A DNA stretch of 64,000 nt, taken from NCBI GenBank assembly GCA_016721875.1, contig JADKHG010000012.1, positions 62,001 through 126,000 on the forward strand. The letters are read 5' to 3'. The notes beneath the pieces are model-generated. The model worked only from the letters and a program-made list of their open reading frames with translations. It was not told the origin of the DNA and did no database searches. The position numbers and the translations under genes are program-made. This document shows positions 18,527 to 29,038 of this stretch, piece after piece (position 1 is the stretch's first letter; the number at the start of each line of letters is the position of its first letter). The stretch is from Sphingomonadales bacterium (GTDB lineage: Bacteria > Pseudomonadota > Alphaproteobacteria > Sphingomonadales > Sphingomonadaceae).

Positions 18527-18969
18527 TGAAACTAGGCCGTCTCAACCATATCGGCGTCGCTACGCCCTCCATCGCGGACAGCATCGACTTTTACCGCGAT
18601 GTGATGGGTGCGACCAAGATCCATGATCCGTTCGACCTGCCCGAACAGGGGGTGAAAGTGTGCTTTGTCGATACGCCGGGTGCGGATGGTGCGCTCAACG
18701 GCACGCAGATCGAACTGATCGAACCGCTGCCGGGCAACGCCAGCATTGCCAGCTTCCTTGAGAAGAACCCGCAGGGTGGGCAGCACCATGTCTGTTACGA
18801 AGTGCCCGACATCATAGCCGCCAAGGCCGAGTTTGAAGCAATGGGCAAACGCGTGCTGGGCGAACCGCGCATCGGCGCGCATGGCACACTGATTTTCTTT
18901 GTCCACCCCAAGGATATGGGTGGGGTGCTAACCGAGATTATGGAGACGCCTAAGGAAGGTGCGCACTGA
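18526..18969 (+). CDS. mce: Methylmalonyl-CoA epimerase
   Basis: Mce converts (S)- to (R)-methylmalonyl-CoA between the carboxylase and the mutase. The 147-residue protein is a vicinal-oxygen-chelate fold of two beta-alpha-beta modules. The metal ligands appear in LNHIGVAT (His), GGQHHVCYEVPD (His) and the C-terminal GGVLTEIMET (Glu). The start ATG shares one base with the stop of the preceding small membrane gene, so the two are probably co-translated. An inverted-repeat element follows directly after the stop. Confidence 0.93.
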   Translation: MKLGRLNHIGVATPSIADSIDFYRDVMGATKIHDPFDLPEQGVKVCFVDTPGADGALNGTQIELIEPLPGNASIASFLEKNPQGGQHHVCYEVPDIIAAKAEFEAMGKRVLGEPRIGAHGTLIFFVHPKDMGGVLTEIMETPKEGAH

Positions 18970-18976
18970 TTACAAA

Positions 18977-19061
18977 ACCGTAGTGCTGAGCCTGTCGAAG
19001 CACGCTTCAAAAGGTCGCGCTACATCTGAAAAGCGCCCTTCGACAGGCTCAGGGCTACGGT
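18977..19061. repeat. REP-like inverted repeat, family A copy 1
   Basis: Two arms, about 28 bases each, face each other around a spacer: the left contains CTGAGCCTGTCGAAG, the right CTTCGACAGGCTCAG. Both are bordered by ACCGTAG/CTACGGT. A second copy with nearly identical arms but an unrelated spacer lies at 25738-25820. The paired arrangement resembles REP/BIME elements. It fills the gap between mce and the enoyl-CoA hydratase gene and could act as a transcript 3' end or a stabilising hairpin. Confidence 0.85.
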
Positions 19062-19081
19062 ATATAAAGGGAGGCTTTTGA

Positions 19082-19864
19082 ATGACCTACACCACAATAA
19101 CCCTCGACGTCACAGACGCCATTGCAACAGTGACGCTCAACCGGCCGGACCGGATGAACGCCTGTTCGCTGGAAATGGCGGATGAGATTAATGACGCGGT
19201 TTCGACGCTGAAAGACGCGCGGGCGCTGGTGATTACCGGCGCGGGCAGGGGGTTTTGTTCCGGCGCCGATTTGCAATCAACCGGCGAGCGCTCGATCACC
19301 GGCGGCGAGGGCAGCTATATCGCGCTGACGCGGCATTATAATCCGCTGATGATCAGCCTCGCCCGGCTCAATATGCCGATCATTTGCGCGGTCAATGGCG
19401 CGGCGGCGGGTGTCGGTTGTTCGATTGCCTTGGCAGGCGATTTCGTGCTCGCCGCAAAATCCGCCTATTTCCTGCAAGCCTTCGTCAATATCGGGCTGGT
19501 TCCCGATGGCGGCGCAAGCTGGATGCTACCCCGCATGGTCGGCAAGGCACGCGCGACCGAAATGATGATGCTCGGCGAAAAAATCGGTGCGGAAAAAGCC
19601 GTCGATTGGGGCATGATCTATAAATGTGTCGAGGATGACGCGTTGGCGGCGGAGGCGCATGCGCTGGCATCCCGTTTGGCCAATGGCCCGACTGCCGCCT
19701 ATGCGACCATGCGCAAGAATATCCTGATCGCGATGGAAAACAGCTATTCCGAACAATTGCTCGCCGAGGCCGAAGGACAACGGATCGCCGGTTCTTCCGC
19801 CGATGCGAGAGAGGGGATTTTGGCGTTCCTGCAAAAGCGGAAGGCGGAGTTTACGGGGCAATAG
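19082..19864 (+). CDS. Enoyl-CoA hydratase/isomerase family protein
   Basis: A 260-residue crotonase-family enzyme. The oxyanion-hole segments are GAGRGFCSGADL (near residue 60) and the central AVNGAAAGVGCSIALAGDFV. The second catalytic region, NIGLVPDGGASWMLPRMVG, has aspartate-glycine where many hydratases have a second glutamate, a pattern common in PaaG-like isomerases. The precise substrate cannot be given. Its place between mce and methylmalonyl-CoA mutase suggests a role in degrading an acyl-CoA that yields propionyl-CoA. It is flanked by inverted repeats on both sides, so it may be a separate transcript. Confidence 0.88.
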   Translation: MTYTTITLDVTDAIATVTLNRPDRMNACSLEMADEINDAVSTLKDARALVITGAGRGFCSGADLQSTGERSITGGEGSYIALTRHYNPLMISLARLNMPIICAVNGAAAGVGCSIALAGDFVLAAKSAYFLQAFVNIGLVPDGGASWMLPRMVGKARATEMMMLGEKIGAEKAVDWGMIYKCVEDDALAAEAHALASRLANGPTAAYATMRKNILIAMENSYSEQLLAEAEGQRIAGSSADAREGILAFLQKRKAEFTGQ

Positions 19865-19878
19865 CTTTTCAAAACAGC

Positions 19879-19969
19879 CGTCACCCTGAACTTGTTTCAG
19901 GGTCCATCGTGCCGAAACAACCGGTGGCCTCGGCTGATAAATGGATGCTGAAACAAGTTCAGCATGACG
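19879..19969. repeat. REP-like inverted repeat, family B
   Basis: The left arm (19879-19907) contains CCTGAACTTGTTTCAGG and the right arm (19941-19969) contains GCTGAAACAAGTTCAGC. Read on opposite strands the two arms agree over about 29 bases except for two compensating dinucleotide changes (CC/TG and GG/CA). It sits between the enoyl-CoA hydratase stop and the mutase start. The pairing changes suggest a conserved hairpin. Confidence 0.8.
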
Positions 19970-19992
19970 CGTGAATTAAATTGGACTGAGTA

Positions 19993-22116
<2,124 letters not shown>

Positions 22117-22118
22117 AT

Positions 22119-22475
22119 ATGGCCAAACCTGATTGGGAAACATGGCTGATCGAAACCGGCCATGCGATTATAGAGAAAAAGTCTGAACGAGGGGCAGAGG
22201 CGCTAACCGATATGGAGCGCCTGACCTACTGCTTGTGGGTTGCCGACTATGGTATGACTAACGCCGGTGATCTTCGAACCTCCAAAGACCTCTATCCTGA
22301 TTTCCAAATCGAGGGTTTGAAACTCGCGCAAAAACTTGACCTGACTGCAACTGCACAAGCTTTTGGTCTTAATCGCCGCCAGCTCGAAAGGAGCTATTTT
22401 GATAGATTCTCGAGCATGTGTGAAGAAATCGCAGCGAATTACGATGATCCTTCAAATACGGGAGATGTAAATTGA
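22119..22475 (+). CDS. Conserved-looking protein of unknown function in the propionate operon
   Basis: A 118-residue soluble, mostly helical protein (MAKPDWETWLIETGHAIIEK). The stretch DMERLTYCLWVADYGMTNAG is faintly reminiscent of DMP19-like proteins, but the similarity is too weak to name it. It starts two bases after the mutase stop, and its TGA overlaps the TTG start of bioB. It is therefore translated within the mutase-bioB block. Codon use looks a little more AT-rich than in the mutase. Confidence 0.65.
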   Translation: MAKPDWETWLIETGHAIIEKKSERGAEALTDMERLTYCLWVADYGMTNAGDLRTSKDLYPDFQIEGLKLAQKLDLTATAQAFGLNRRQLERSYFDRFSSMCEEIAANYDDPSNTGDVN

Positions 22476-23486
22476 AGGAAGTTCGCACCGACTGGACGCG
22501 CGATGAAATCGCTGCGCTGTTCGACCTGCCGTTTGACGAACTGGTCTATCAGGCAGCCACCGTACACCGCGCGCATCATGCGGTGGGGCAGATCCAGCTT
22601 TGCACCTTGCTTTCGATCAAGACCGGCGGTTGTCCTGAAGATTGCGGCTATTGCTCGCAAAGCGTGAAGGCCGACAGCGGCGTCGAGGCGACCAAACTGA
22701 TGGATGTGCAGGCGGTGCTGCAAAAGGCCGCTCAGGCGGCAGATGCCGGATCACGCCGTTTCTGCATGGGTGCCGCGTGGCGTAACCCCAAGGACCGCGA
22801 CATGCCCGCGATTGTCGAAATCGTCAAAGGCGTGCGGCAGATGGGCATGGAAACCTGTATGACCTTGGGCATGCTGACTCCCGCCCAAACAGGCGGACAT
22901 GCTGGCCGAGGCAGGGCTCGATTACTACAACCACAATATCGACACCTCGCCTGAGCGTTATAACGAGATCATCACCACGCGAACGATGGAGGATCGGCTC
23001 GACACGCTGGCCGAGGTGCGCCGCGCGGGCATCAATGTGTGCAGCGGCGGGATTGTCGGGATGGGCGAAACCCGCGCCGACAGGGTTGGCTTCATCCACA
23101 CGCTGGTGACGCTGCCGCAGCATCCGGAAAGCGTGCCAGTCAACGCGCTGGTGCCGGTGAAGGGCACGGTGCTGGGCGACATGCTCGCGGACACGCCGCT
23201 CGCCAAGATCGACGACATAGAGTTCGTCCGCACCATTGCCGTAGCGCGGATCACCATGCCGATGAGCATGGTCCGCCTGAGCGCTGGCCGTGAGAGCATG
23301 AGCGAGGCGACGCAAGCTCTGTGCTTCATGGCCGGCGCGAACAGCATTTTCACCGGTGACAAGCTGCTCACCGCCGCCAATGCAGGCGACGACAAGGATG
23401 CGGCTATGCTGGCGAAGCTGGGGCTGGTGCCGATGGCGGCAGAGGAGCCGCTTAGGGCGTGTAAGGCGTTGGAGGCCGCGGCGTGA
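22472..23486 (+). CDS. bioB: Biotin synthase, with one inserted base
   Basis: BioB is the radical SAM enzyme that inserts sulfur into dethiobiotin. The 4Fe-4S cysteine motif CPEDCGYCSQ and the [2Fe-2S]-proximal segments (RFCMGAAWRNPKDRDMP, METCMTLGML) are present. After LTPA the frame changes. Removing one C from the three-C run at 22884-22886 joins LTPAKQADMLAEAGLDYYNH to YNEIITTRTMEDRLDTL and restores a 337-residue enzyme. The start is a TTG (22472) after CGGGAGATG, overlapping the previous stop. Its location inside the propionate island, upstream of the biotin-carrying PccA, is functionally sensible. Confidence 0.9.
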
Positions 23487-23698
23487 ACGTTGGTAGGCGC
23501 TATTTGCTCGCTTGGCTGACCGTTCAATGGTTAGTTACTGGCCCCGTTGCCGCAATGCTCACGCTCTTTATGTTTTTCACTGATGGGCATGGCCTACCGA
23601 CAATGTTCTGGCCGGTTAGCCTTGCCATTTTTTGCATCTCAACTCTCGGATATGTATTTGCGATCCGGGCTGTGCGAGCGAAGCCGGAAGGTTCCTGA
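23483..23698 (+). CDS. Small two-helix membrane protein
   Basis: A 71-residue protein starting at a GTG (23483) that overlaps the bioB stop by four bases (GTGA). It has two hydrophobic segments, LLAWLTVQWLVTGPVAAMLT (residues about 8-27) and FWPVSLAIFCISTLGYVFAI (about 42-61). It ends directly before the pccA ATG, with no spacer. The family is not recognised. Together with the other small membrane protein after pccB, it is the second such insertion in this operon. Confidence 0.65.
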   Translation: MNVGRRYLLAWLTVQWLVTGPVAAMLTLFMFFTDGHGLPTMFWPVSLAIFCISTLGYVFAIRAVRAKPEGS

Positions 23699-25720
23699 AT
23701 GTTTAAAAAAATCCTAATCGCAAACCGGGGCGAAATTGCTCGCCGGGTTATCAAAACCGCCCGCCGAATGGGTATCCAGACGGTCGCCGTCTATTCCGAT
23801 GCCGATGCGCGCGCGCCCTTTGTGCTGGATGCCGACGAGGCGGTGCATATCGGGCCTTCGCCCGCTGCGCAGTCCTATCTGATCGCCGAGAAGATCATCG
23901 AGGCGTGCAAAGCGACTGGCGCGGAAGCCGTCCATCCGGGCTATGGCTTCCTGTCCGAACGCACCAGCTTTGCCGAGGCGCTGGCTGCCGAGGGCATCGC
24001 TTTCATCGGCCCGCCGGTGAATGCCATTGCGGCAATGGGCGACAAGATCGAGTCGAAGAAGCTCGCCAAGGAAGCAGGGGTCAATGTCGTCCCCGGTTTC
24101 GTCGGCGAGATCGAGGATACCGAACACGCGGTGCGCATCTCGAACGAGATCGGCTATCCGGTGATGATGAAGGCCTCCGCCGGCGGCGGCGGCAAGGGCA
24201 TGCGGCTTGCCTATGACGAAAAGGATGTCCGCGAGGGGTTCGAAGCCGTCAAGCGCGAAGGGCTAAACAGCTTTGGCGATGACCGCGTGTTCATCGAGAA
24301 ATTCATTCTCAACCCGCGCCATATCGAAATCCAGATTTTGGGCGATCAGCACGGCAACGTTCTCTACCTCAACGAGCGCGAATGTTCGATCCAGCGCCGC
24401 CACCAAAAGGTTGTCGAGGAAGCGCCGTCACCCTTCGTCACGCCCAAGATGCGCAAGGCTATGGGCGAACAATGCGTCGCTTTGTCCAAGGCGGTGGGCT
24501 ATTATTCCGCGGGCACAGTCGAGCTGATCGTCTCGGGCGCGGACCCGAGCGGCGAGAGCTTCTACTTCCTTGAAATGAACACGCGCCTGCAGGTCGAACA
24601 CCCCGTCACCGAAGCGATCACCGGCATCGATCTGGTCGAACAGATGATCCGCGTCGCTTATGGAGAAAAGCTCAGCATCACTCAGGAGGATGTGAAGATT
24701 GATGGCTGGGCGATCGAGAACCGCGTCTATGCCGAAGACCCCTATCGCGGCTTCCTGCCCTCCACGGGCCGCCTGACGAGCTATAAACCACCGGTTGAAG
24801 GCTGGACCGATGATGGTGCCGAAAACGGCCGTCGCGGGGTCGATGGCGTCCGCGTCGATGACGGCGTCTATGATGGCGGCGAAGTGTCGATGTTCTACGA
24901 CCCGATGATCGCCAAATTGATCACCTGGGGCAAGACGCGCGACGAAGCGGCGGACAAACAGATTGCAGCGCTGGACCGGTTTGAGCTTGAAGGCCTTGGC
25001 CATAACATTGATTTCGTCAGCGCCATCATGCAGCACCCGCGCTTCCGTTCGGGCGAGTTGACCACGGGCTTTATCGCGGAGGAATATCCCGATGGCTTCC
25101 ACGGCGCCTCTGCCTCAGAAGATTTGATCCGTAAGCTATGCGCGGTTGCGGGCGTGGTTGCGACGGTCAATTCGGAGCGTGCCCGTTATGTCGATGGCCA
25201 ATTGGGTGACAATCTGCCCGCAATCCGCGCATGGCAGGTATCGATCGACCAGCAGAAACATGACGTTGTCGTCCACAATGGCACCATCACCGTCGATGGC
25301 ACCGCTATGGAACTCGACACCGATTATGTACCCGGCGCACGCATGGTTCTGGCCAAAGCCGATGGTGAGTATCTGGCGGTAAAGATCGCCAAATCCGGGT
25401 CGGGCTTTAAAATGACGACGCGTGGAGCATCGCACAGCGTGAGTTGCTTGCCTGCGCATGTCGCGCATCTGTCGGCGCACATGATCGAAAAAATTCCGCC
25501 CGATCTTTCCAAATATCTGATCTGCCCGATGCCCGGGCTGATCACTGCCGTTCATGTCGAGGCAGGCGACAAGGTCGAGGCAGGACAGCCGCTGGCGATC
25601 GTCGAAGCAATGAAGATGGAGAATATCCTGCGCGCCGAAAAATCGGGGACGGTGAAGCTGGTTAATGCCAAGGCCGGGGACAGTTTGGCGGTGGATGCGA
25701 TTATTTTGGAGATGGAGTAA
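23699..25720 (+). CDS. pccA: Propionyl-CoA (acetyl/propionyl) carboxylase alpha subunit
   Basis: PccA carboxylates its own biotin with ATP and bicarbonate and delivers it to PccB. The 673-residue chain starts MFKKILIANRGEIARRVI and has the ATP-grasp biotin carboxylase domain (GGGGKGM glycine loop, FLEMNTRLQVEHPVTE). A linker BT domain follows, then the C-terminal biotinyl domain with the biotin lysine K639 in EAMKMEN. The size and the BT region fit the PCC alpha subunit rather than a free AccC. It starts immediately after a small membrane gene. An inverted-repeat element follows the stop. Confidence 0.95.
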   Translation: MFKKILIANRGEIARRVIKTARRMGIQTVAVYSDADARAPFVLDADEAVHIGPSPAAQSYLIAEKIIEACKATGAEAVHPGYGFLSERTSFAEALAAEGIAFIGPPVNAIAAMGDKIESKKLAKEAGVNVVPGFVGEIEDTEHAVRISNEIGYPVMMKASAGGGGKGMRLAYDEKDVREGFEAVKREGLNSFGDDRVFIEKFILNPRHIEIQILGDQHGNVLYLNERECSIQRRHQKVVEEAPSPFVTPKMRKAMGEQCVALSKAVGYYSAGTVELIVSGADPSGESFYFLEMNTRLQVEHPVTEAITGIDLVEQMIRVAYGEKLSITQEDVKIDGWAIENRVYAEDPYRGFLPSTGRLTSYKPPVEGWTDDGAENGRRGVDGVRVDDGVYDGGEVSMFYDPMIAKLITWGKTRDEAADKQIAALDRFELEGLGHNIDFVSAIMQHPRFRSGELTTGFIAEEYPDGFHGASASEDLIRKLCAVAGVVATVNSERARYVDGQLGDNLPAIRAWQVSIDQQKHDVVVHNGTITVDGTAMELDTDYVPGARMVLAKADGEYLAVKIAKSGSGFKMTTRGASHSVSCLPAHVAHLSAHMIEKIPPDLSKYLICPMPGLITAVHVEAGDKVEAGQPLAIVEAMKMENILRAEKSGTVKLVNAKAGDSLAVDAIILEME

Positions 25721-25737
25721 TCCCACCGACGTTGGTA

Positions 25738-25820
25738 ACCGTAGTGCTGAGCCTGTCGAAGCACGCCTCAAGGTTGTTGCCAATCTTTGAAGCGCCCTTC
25801 GACAGGCTCAGGGCTACGGT
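25738..25820. repeat. REP-like inverted repeat, family A copy 2
   Basis: The same paired arms as the element at 18977-19061: ACCGTAG, CTGAGCCTGTCGAAG, a spacer, then CTTCGACAGGCTCAG and CTACGGT. The spacer differs from copy 1. It lies between the convergent pccA and alkD stop codons, so it can serve as a bidirectional transcript end. Confidence 0.85.
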
Positions 25821-25833
25821 AAGGCTACGTAAT

Positions 25834-26514
25834 TCATTTAAGATGCTTCATGGCTTCCCGCTTACTCAAAGAACTCAAGCGCCGCTCATTGATCGACACA
25901 TAGCGTTTGACCTCATCCGGGTTGGTTCGCGCATAATGGCGCAGCACCCAGCCAATCGCTTTGCGCAGGAAGAATTCTTTTGAGCCAATCGAGGGTTCAA
26001 TGCAGGCATAAAGTAGATCTAGGTCCATTTGTTCCTTCGCCTTCATCTGGCAAAGGATCGCGCTGCGACGGATCCAAATATTGTCGTCCACCGCCCAGTC
26101 AAGTAACACGCGCGACATTTTTGCGCGGTTGCCAACCAAAATGTCGAACAGCCGATTGGGGGCGATGGCATCGGTCGTATCCCACCAGCCACCACCGATG
26201 ATTATTTCGCGATACATGGGCAGGGCATCCATTGTCTGGAATGGACGTGCAAAGCGCATTCCAGCCAATTCTATCGCTGCATAATATTCCTCACGAAACT
26301 GAGCGCCGCGCCAGATTTCCAATATGTCCGCGCGCCAAGGGGCGGGGGATTCATAAGATAATTCCGCAAACAACGCCTTTGATACCGCGCGCATATCGCC
26401 AGATTGCACACCCATATAGGGCATGGCTGACTTCATATAGGATTGCATCGCCGGTGCCCGGGAAGCATCTGCCTTCGCCAGCAGTCGCATGCGAAGTTCA
26501 GCAGCGAGCGACAT
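25834..26514 (-). CDS. DNA alkylation repair protein, AlkD-like
   Basis: A 226-residue all-helical HEAT-repeat protein of the DNA alkylation repair (AlkD) family. In that family the glycosylase removes N3- and N7-alkyl purines without flipping the base. Visible family features are YMGVQSGDMRAVSK near the N-terminus, GGWWDTTDAIAPN in the middle, and the RKAIGWVLRHYARTNPDEV region near the C-terminus. It is the second gene after the POT transporter with three bases between stop and start, so the two are probably co-transcribed. Confidence 0.88.
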   Translation of the reverse strand: MSLAAELRMRLLAKADASRAPAMQSYMKSAMPYMGVQSGDMRAVSKALFAELSYESPAPWRADILEIWRGAQFREEYYAAIELAGMRFARPFQTMDALPMYREIIIGGGWWDTTDAIAPNRLFDILVGNRAKMSRVLLDWAVDDNIWIRRSAILCQMKAKEQMDLDLLYACIEPSIGSKEFFLRKAIGWVLRHYARTNPDEVKRYVSINERRLSSLSKREAMKHLK

Positions 26515-26517
26515 CGC

Positions 26518-27954
26518 TCACCCCCCGAGCAGGCGCTTGGCGAGGAACAGCTTGAAGATTACAAAGGCAATCAGTCCGACAACCGCAGTGCCCACATGGA
26601 ACAGCCAGAATGTTGGCGTCGCCATGGTTTCGTACCATGTACCAACTTCGCCAACGATCTTGTTTGCACCGAAAAAGGACAGGTAGTAGATGCCGACAAT
26701 CGTCGCATTGATCGCTTTGGGTGCCAGTTTGGTGAAGAATGCCAGGCTGACTGGCAATATGTGCGCAAAGCCAATGCTGTTGAACAGATGGAACATCAGC
26801 GGCCAGAACAGTCCGATTTTGCCGCTCCCTTGCGTCACAGCGGCCATGTAAAGGCATAGCCCGCCCGCGATAGTGAAGAAGCTGCCGATGATCATTTTGC
26901 CAAGTTCATCGGGCTCCTGCCGCTTTTTGCCATACCAGATATAAAAGGCCGCGACCGCTGCCAGCATCAAGAAACTGGCTATCGCATCGATGGTGATCAT
27001 CCAGCTTGTAGGTAAAGGGTTTGGAAGTCCAATAACGCGTTCTCCAAGGAAGGGGAGCCACATTTGAAAACTGAGGTTTGCTAACGCAGCTGGTAAGGAC
27101 AGGTCGAATTCTGTGTCAGCCCAAACAATATAGGCGTTGAAAATCTGCTGATTTGTTAAAAGGGCAACCGCGAGAATGGGAACCAGCGCGACAACCGCGA
27201 CGATCCGTAGCCAGTCTTGCCGGACTAGCGGTTCTTTTGCGGCGTTTGCACCCGCAACTTTGGGTGTCCGTTTCTCGGTAGGCAGCCATGGTCCGGCCAT
27301 GATGTAGAGTATCAGGCCGATGACCATCACAACACCGGCGGTGCCAAAGCCCCAGTGCCAACCCACCTTTTCGCCTAGCGTGCCAGCCACCAGCGGTGCA
27401 ACAATCACGCTGACATTGATTGCGATGTAGAATATCTGGAACGCCATTGCGCGGCGCAGATCCTCGGGTTTGTAGAGTTCGCCGACTTGGCTTGCGATAT
27501 TGCCCTTGAACAAACCAACCCCAACAATCAACGCGATCAACGCGAACAGGAAGCTGCTTTCAAACGCCATCAGAAAATGGCCCAGCGTCATAAGCAGCCC
27601 ACCGAGGATCAGCGTCATTCGACGCCCCAGCCAGCGGTCCGCGATGAATCCACCTGCAATGGGCGTAAGATAGACCAGCGACGTATAGTCCCCGAAAATC
27701 TTCGAAGCGAGCGGCTGACCATCGAAGCCATAATAGCCCTTCAACCAGTCAAGACCGATCACGCCAGAAGCATTTTCCGGCAGCAACAGATATCTGACCA
27801 TATAAAGCATGAGCAGAGTCTGCATGGAATAATAGGAGAATCGCTCGCAACCCTCGACAAATGCAAGATAGCCTAATCCCTTGGGGTGCCCCAGAAATGC
27901 GCGGTCGGATGGGCCACGATCTTCGAAATCGGGCGTGGCTTCGGCTATCGTCAT
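26518..27954 (-). CDS. POT family proton-dependent peptide transporter
   Basis: A 478-residue inner-membrane protein of the proton-coupled oligopeptide transporter family, major facilitator superfamily. The ExxER-type proton motif is EGCERFSYYSMQTLL near residue 36. The PTR2 signature region GGFIADRWLGRRMTLILGG and a central FYIAINVSVIVAPLV segment are present. At least twelve hydrophobic segments can be counted. The start ATG at 27954 follows GGGGGAGA, a strong ribosome-binding sequence. The likely role is di- and tripeptide uptake. Confidence 0.92.
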   Translation of the reverse strand: MTIAEATPDFEDRGPSDRAFLGHPKGLGYLAFVEGCERFSYYSMQTLLMLYMVRYLLLPENASGVIGLDWLKGYYGFDGQPLASKIFGDYTSLVYLTPIAGGFIADRWLGRRMTLILGGLLMTLGHFLMAFESSFLFALIALIVGVGLFKGNIASQVGELYKPEDLRRAMAFQIFYIAINVSVIVAPLVAGTLGEKVGWHWGFGTAGVVMVIGLILYIMAGPWLPTEKRTPKVAGANAAKEPLVRQDWLRIVAVVALVPILAVALLTNQQIFNAYIVWADTEFDLSLPAALANLSFQMWLPFLGERVIGLPNPLPTSWMITIDAIASFLMLAAVAAFYIWYGKKRQEPDELGKMIIGSFFTIAGGLCLYMAAVTQGSGKIGLFWPLMFHLFNSIGFAHILPVSLAFFTKLAPKAINATIVGIYYLSFFGANKIVGEVGTWYETMATPTFWLFHVGTAVVGLIAFVIFKLFLAKRLLGG

Positions 27955-28261
27955 TCTGTATCTCCCCCGAGACATATTGTTGCTGATGCTTTAACCGCTC
28001 ATCCTCGCTTTGCTAGTGAATTTCGACGATTGAAACCGAGCGATTAATCTCGGAATGCTCTGAGCATTGTGAGCGAGTTGCGATGCCTAGGTCATGCCTT
28101 TTTTGAAAGTTTTTCAACTAAGGCGCGTGAGACAAATCTTGAGACCGTTCGTACGATAAAAACTAAGTCGACGGTTTCGCTCTAGATTGACGTCACGCAA
28201 AGCCAGATGAGTCTGGCAATGTTGAGCCGATTCTCCTCAACATGCCCGACTAGCAAATCCT
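27955..28261. other. Gene-free stretch between POT transporter and cyclase gene
   Basis: No coding frame with family features was found in these 307 bases, which are more AT-rich than the flanking genes. Near the right end are two small hairpins, CCAGA/TCTGG (28203-28216) and an eight-base stem ATGTTGAG/CTCAACAT (28219-28226 with 28236-28243). They lie just beyond the cyclase stop and could mark its transcript end, although no T-run follows. The rest presumably holds the POT promoter. Confidence 0.5.
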
Positions 28262-29038
28262 TCAGTCAATCAACGCCACTGCTCTGATCCATCCGGCACT
28301 GGCCCGCTCAATCTTCACGGGAAAGCAACTGAGCGTCCAGCCGAAGGGCGGCAGGTCTGCCAGATTCGTCAGCTTTTCGATCTGGTAGTAAGGCTGGATG
28401 CGTCCGGCCTTATGCCCTTCCCAAATGATGGAGGGATCACGCGTTTCCACCCACCGTTTAGCAGTGTGGCTGAACGGAGCATCCCAACTCCAGGCATCAG
28501 TGCCGACGACCTTTATCCCTCGCTCGGTCAAATAGAGCGTCGCTTCTGCTCCCATTCCGCAGCCCTGATCGGTAAAGTTTTCGGTGCCATAAACCGCTCC
28601 TGATTGAACAAGCACGATATCCAGCAGTTGCAGTTCATAGCCGATGCGTTGCAACTCAGATTCTACTTCGGCAGCGCTGATAACATGGCCGTGGGGCTTA
28701 TTAGAAAAATCGAGCTTTACGCCGGGACGGAAAAACAGATCTAGTGGAGCTTCATCAATTGAAGGGGCAGGAGTCGCGCCACTGTCGGTGGTCGAATGGA
28801 AATGCCAAGGCGCGTCCATATGCGTGCCATTATGCGTGCTGAGCGTCAAACTCTCCACCGCCCAGCCTTCTCCATCGGGAAGGTCCTCGCGAGCCAGACC
28901 GGGGAAAAACATCGCGATCTGCTCCCATGTATTTTCATGGGTCATATAGGTAATTTGCGGGCGCATGACCGGCGGGTCGGACACGACGTCATTGGTGATA
29001 GGAATCGACAGATCAATGAAGCGCGTGAACGAGGCCAT
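28262..29038 (-). CDS. Cyclase family protein (kynurenine formamidase-like metal hydrolase)
   Basis: A 258-residue protein with the family metal motif HxGTHxDAPWHF (seen as THNGTHMDAPWHF) and an N-terminal FIDLSIPIT opening. A later DAWSWDAPFSH segment carries a further histidine. Related enzymes hydrolyse N-formylkynurenine or isatin, or act on other cyclic amides. The substrate here is not predictable; EGWAVESLTL and a long loop suggest a subgroup other than tryptophan KynB. The ATG at 29038 shares a base with the stop of the upstream VWA gene (TGATG), so the genes are coupled. A GTG one codon earlier is possible. Confidence 0.85.
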   Translation of the reverse strand: MASFTRFIDLSIPITNDVVSDPPVMRPQITYMTHENTWEQIAMFFPGLAREDLPDGEGWAVESLTLSTHNGTHMDAPWHFHSTTDSGATPAPSIDEAPLDLFFRPGVKLDFSNKPHGHVISAAEVESELQRIGYELQLLDIVLVQSGAVYGTENFTDQGCGMGAEATLYLTERGIKVVGTDAWSWDAPFSHTAKRWVETRDPSIIWEGHKAGRIQPYYQIEKLTNLADLPPFGWTLSCFPVKIERASAGWIRAVALID

